From: Chromatiaceae bacterium
GTDB lineage: Bacteria; Pseudomonadota; Gammaproteobacteria; Chromatiales; Chromatiaceae
Assembly (NCBI GenBank): GCA_024235315.1
Contig: JACKMP010000023.1
Location: 1 to 7,189, forward strand
Direction of reading: 5' to 3'
Length of the DNA stretch: 7,189 nt
The translations under genes and the position numbers were made by a program. Positions 6,173-7,189 of the stretch are shown here, one piece after another. The notes beneath the pieces are model-generated. The model was not told the origin of the DNA, searched no databases, and worked only from the letters and a program-made list of their open reading frames with translations. The number at the start of each line of letters is the position of its first letter. Positions within the stretch are counted from its first letter, which is position 1.

Positions 6173-7165
6173 ATGCATCCGGCATTTTCGGTAATTTTCC
6201 TGACCACGCTGATCGGTGCTGCGCAGGGCATGCTGATGGCCCTCGTGACCGGTCAGGTGTACTCGATGGCAAACCTGTTGGAGCCACAGGACAGCCGGAC
6301 CTTCTACGCAATGGGCAGCCTGCTGGCGCTCATCCTGCTCGGCGGCGGTCTGCTCGCCGCGGTGTTTCACCTGGGTAAGCCGAGCTACTTTCTGACCCGC
6401 GCATGGCGCGGGATCACTCAGTGGCGCACCTCCTGGCTGTCGCGCGAGCTGATCGCGCTGCCGGCGTTCATGCTGCTGGTGTTTCTGTATGCGCTGGTGC
6501 ACTGGTTCGGTTGGACCGACCCCTGGTTCGTGATCAAGGGGCAGATCCCGGTTGATGCCAGTCTCGTGATCGGGACCCTCGGCGTGCTGATGGCGATCGT
6601 ATTGTTCGTCTGTACCGCGATGATTTACGCCAGTCTGCGGTTCCTGCAGGAGTGGCACACCCCGCTGACGGTGGCCAACTTCATGCTGTTTGGCCTGGCA
6701 TCCGGTTTTACGATGGCTGCCGCATTCTCTGCCTGGACCGGTGTGGATCTGGTGGTGTTCTATGGGACCTGGGCGGTGATCTTCACCGCGCTGGCGGCGA
6801 TCACACGCGGCTTTTCGATGTACCGCAACAAGCGCATCAAGCACAAATCGACGTTGCGCAGCGCGATCGGCGTTCGGCACACCAAGATCCGCCAGAAATC
6901 CATGGGCTTCATGGGCGGCTCTTTCAACACGCGTGAGTTCTTTCACGGCCGCAGCGAGGGTGCGCTGGCGTCGATCAGACTGTTCTTCGTGGTGATGGTG
7001 TTTCTGATCCCGGTGGCGTTGCTTGCTGCTTCCAACGCGCTGGAGTCCGCGAACCTGCCGGTGCTCGCGTTTGTTGCACAGTACATCGGCCTGATGGCAG
7101 AGCGTTGGTACTTCTTCGCCGAGGCGAAACATCCGCAGAACCTGTATTACCAGTCGGTGGCATGA
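6173..7165 (+). CDS. soeC: SoeC, DmsC-type membrane anchor of sulfite dehydrogenase
   Basis: Integral membrane subunit, 330 aa, that anchors SoeAB to the cytoplasmic membrane and should deliver electrons to quinone. Eight hydrophobic segments are visible at roughly 5-28, 44-66, 92-112, 130-155, 166-189, 192-212, 267-289 and 292-316. After segment 2 comes HLGKP (66-70), and TSWLSREL (86-93) leads into segment 3; these are the conserved loop motifs of the DmsC family rather than the NrfD/PsrC type. A strongly basic loop (about 218-243, rich in K, R and H) lies between segments 6 and 7 and probably faces the cytoplasm. No haem-ligand pattern is evident, as expected for DmsC-like anchors. The ATG has GGAG 7 bases upstream and lies 49 bases after soeB. 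The length fits known SoeC proteins of around 320-330 aa. Last gene of the operon within the window. Confidence 0.91.
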   Translation: MHPAFSVIFLTTLIGAAQGMLMALVTGQVYSMANLLEPQDSRTFYAMGSLLALILLGGGLLAAVFHLGKPSYFLTRAWRGITQWRTSWLSRELIALPAFMLLVFLYALVHWFGWTDPWFVIKGQIPVDASLVIGTLGVLMAIVLFVCTAMIYASLRFLQEWHTPLTVANFMLFGLASGFTMAAAFSAWTGVDLVVFYGTWAVIFTALAAITRGFSMYRNKRIKHKSTLRSAIGVRHTKIRQKSMGFMGGSFNTREFFHGRSEGALASIRLFFVVMVFLIPVALLAASNALESANLPVLAFVAQYIGLMAERWYFFAEAKHPQNLYYQSVA

Positions 7166-7186
7166 CAGCCACTGGGGATTGTTTTT
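7150..7186 (+). terminator. Possible intrinsic terminator overlapping the soeC stop codon
   Basis: CCAGT (7150-7154) can pair with ACTGG (7171-7175), and GGC (7159-7161) with GCC (7168-7170), around the loop ATGACA that contains the stop codon. An alternative register pairs 7154-7161 with 7168-7175 as eight pairs, two of them wobbles. After GGA comes TTGTTTTT (7179-7186). The stem is imperfect and the T-run is offset and interrupted, so this is moderate evidence only. If real, it would end the soeABC transcript right after soeC. Confidence 0.4.
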
Positions 7187-7189
7187 GAT

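Noticed and set aside
4066..6231. 721-codon open frame on the minus strand spanning the end of soeA, soeB and the start of soeC
   Set aside because: Its length is striking, but it runs antisense across three motif-supported genes and their gaps, with repetitive low-complexity composition and no domain. It is best explained by the scarcity of stop codons opposite GC-rich coding sequence.
6145..6378. 77-codon frame starting at GTG 6145 and overlapping the soeC start
   Set aside because: It is out of frame with the membrane protein, rich in G, A and R, and lacks its own supporting signal; it is a shadow of soeC.
5819..7132. 437-codon minus-strand frame opposite soeB and soeC
   Set aside because: Same explanation: composition dominated by H, Q, R, E and G, with no motif, and opposite well-supported genes.
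2476..7165. Reading the operon as polysulfide/thiosulfate reductase (psrABC/phsABC) or DMSO reductase (dmsABC)
   Set aside because: Those catalytic subunits normally carry a twin-arginine signal, absent here. Psr/Phs systems use other anchor types, whereas this anchor is DmsC-like. The combination fits SoeABC best.

Overview
The window looks like a chromosomal segment of a GC-rich proteobacterium. It is most plausibly a gammaproteobacterial sulfur oxidiser, because its main content is a complete soeABC operon for the cytoplasm-facing, membrane-bound sulfite dehydrogenase. Codon use strongly favours G or C at third positions in all four large genes. There are no rRNAs, tRNAs, insertion sequences, CRISPR arrays or phage genes. 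The genus cannot be told from this stretch.

Layout: positions 16-2169 (minus strand) hold one 717-residue protein of the DUF2126 family, a predicted amidoligase-fold domain usually found fused behind a transglutaminase-like domain; here it stands alone. Positions 2170-2475 are a divergent intergenic region with candidate promoter elements, short repeats and one or two very small open frames. Positions 2476-7165 (plus strand) hold soeA (molybdopterin catalytic subunit), soeB (four-cluster ferredoxin-like subunit) and soeC (eight-helix membrane anchor), with gaps of 18 and 49 bases. A hairpin lies in the soeB-soeC gap, and a terminator-like hairpin plus T-run straddles the soeC stop codon.

Working together: SoeA would oxidise sulfite to sulfate at a bis-molybdopterin guanine dinucleotide centre. 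Electrons would pass through its N-terminal [4Fe-4S] cluster and the four clusters of SoeB to the quinone pool at SoeC. SoeA has no twin-arginine signal, so the catalytic unit should face the cytoplasm, as in Allochromatium vinosum SoeABC. No functional link between the DUF2126 gene and soeABC can be shown; they simply diverge from a shared upstream region.

I found no clear undescribed system. The points most worth checking are the stand-alone DUF2126 protein with an altered glycine-rich motif, a possible 49-54 residue small ORF before soeA, and the RNA hairpins around soeC.
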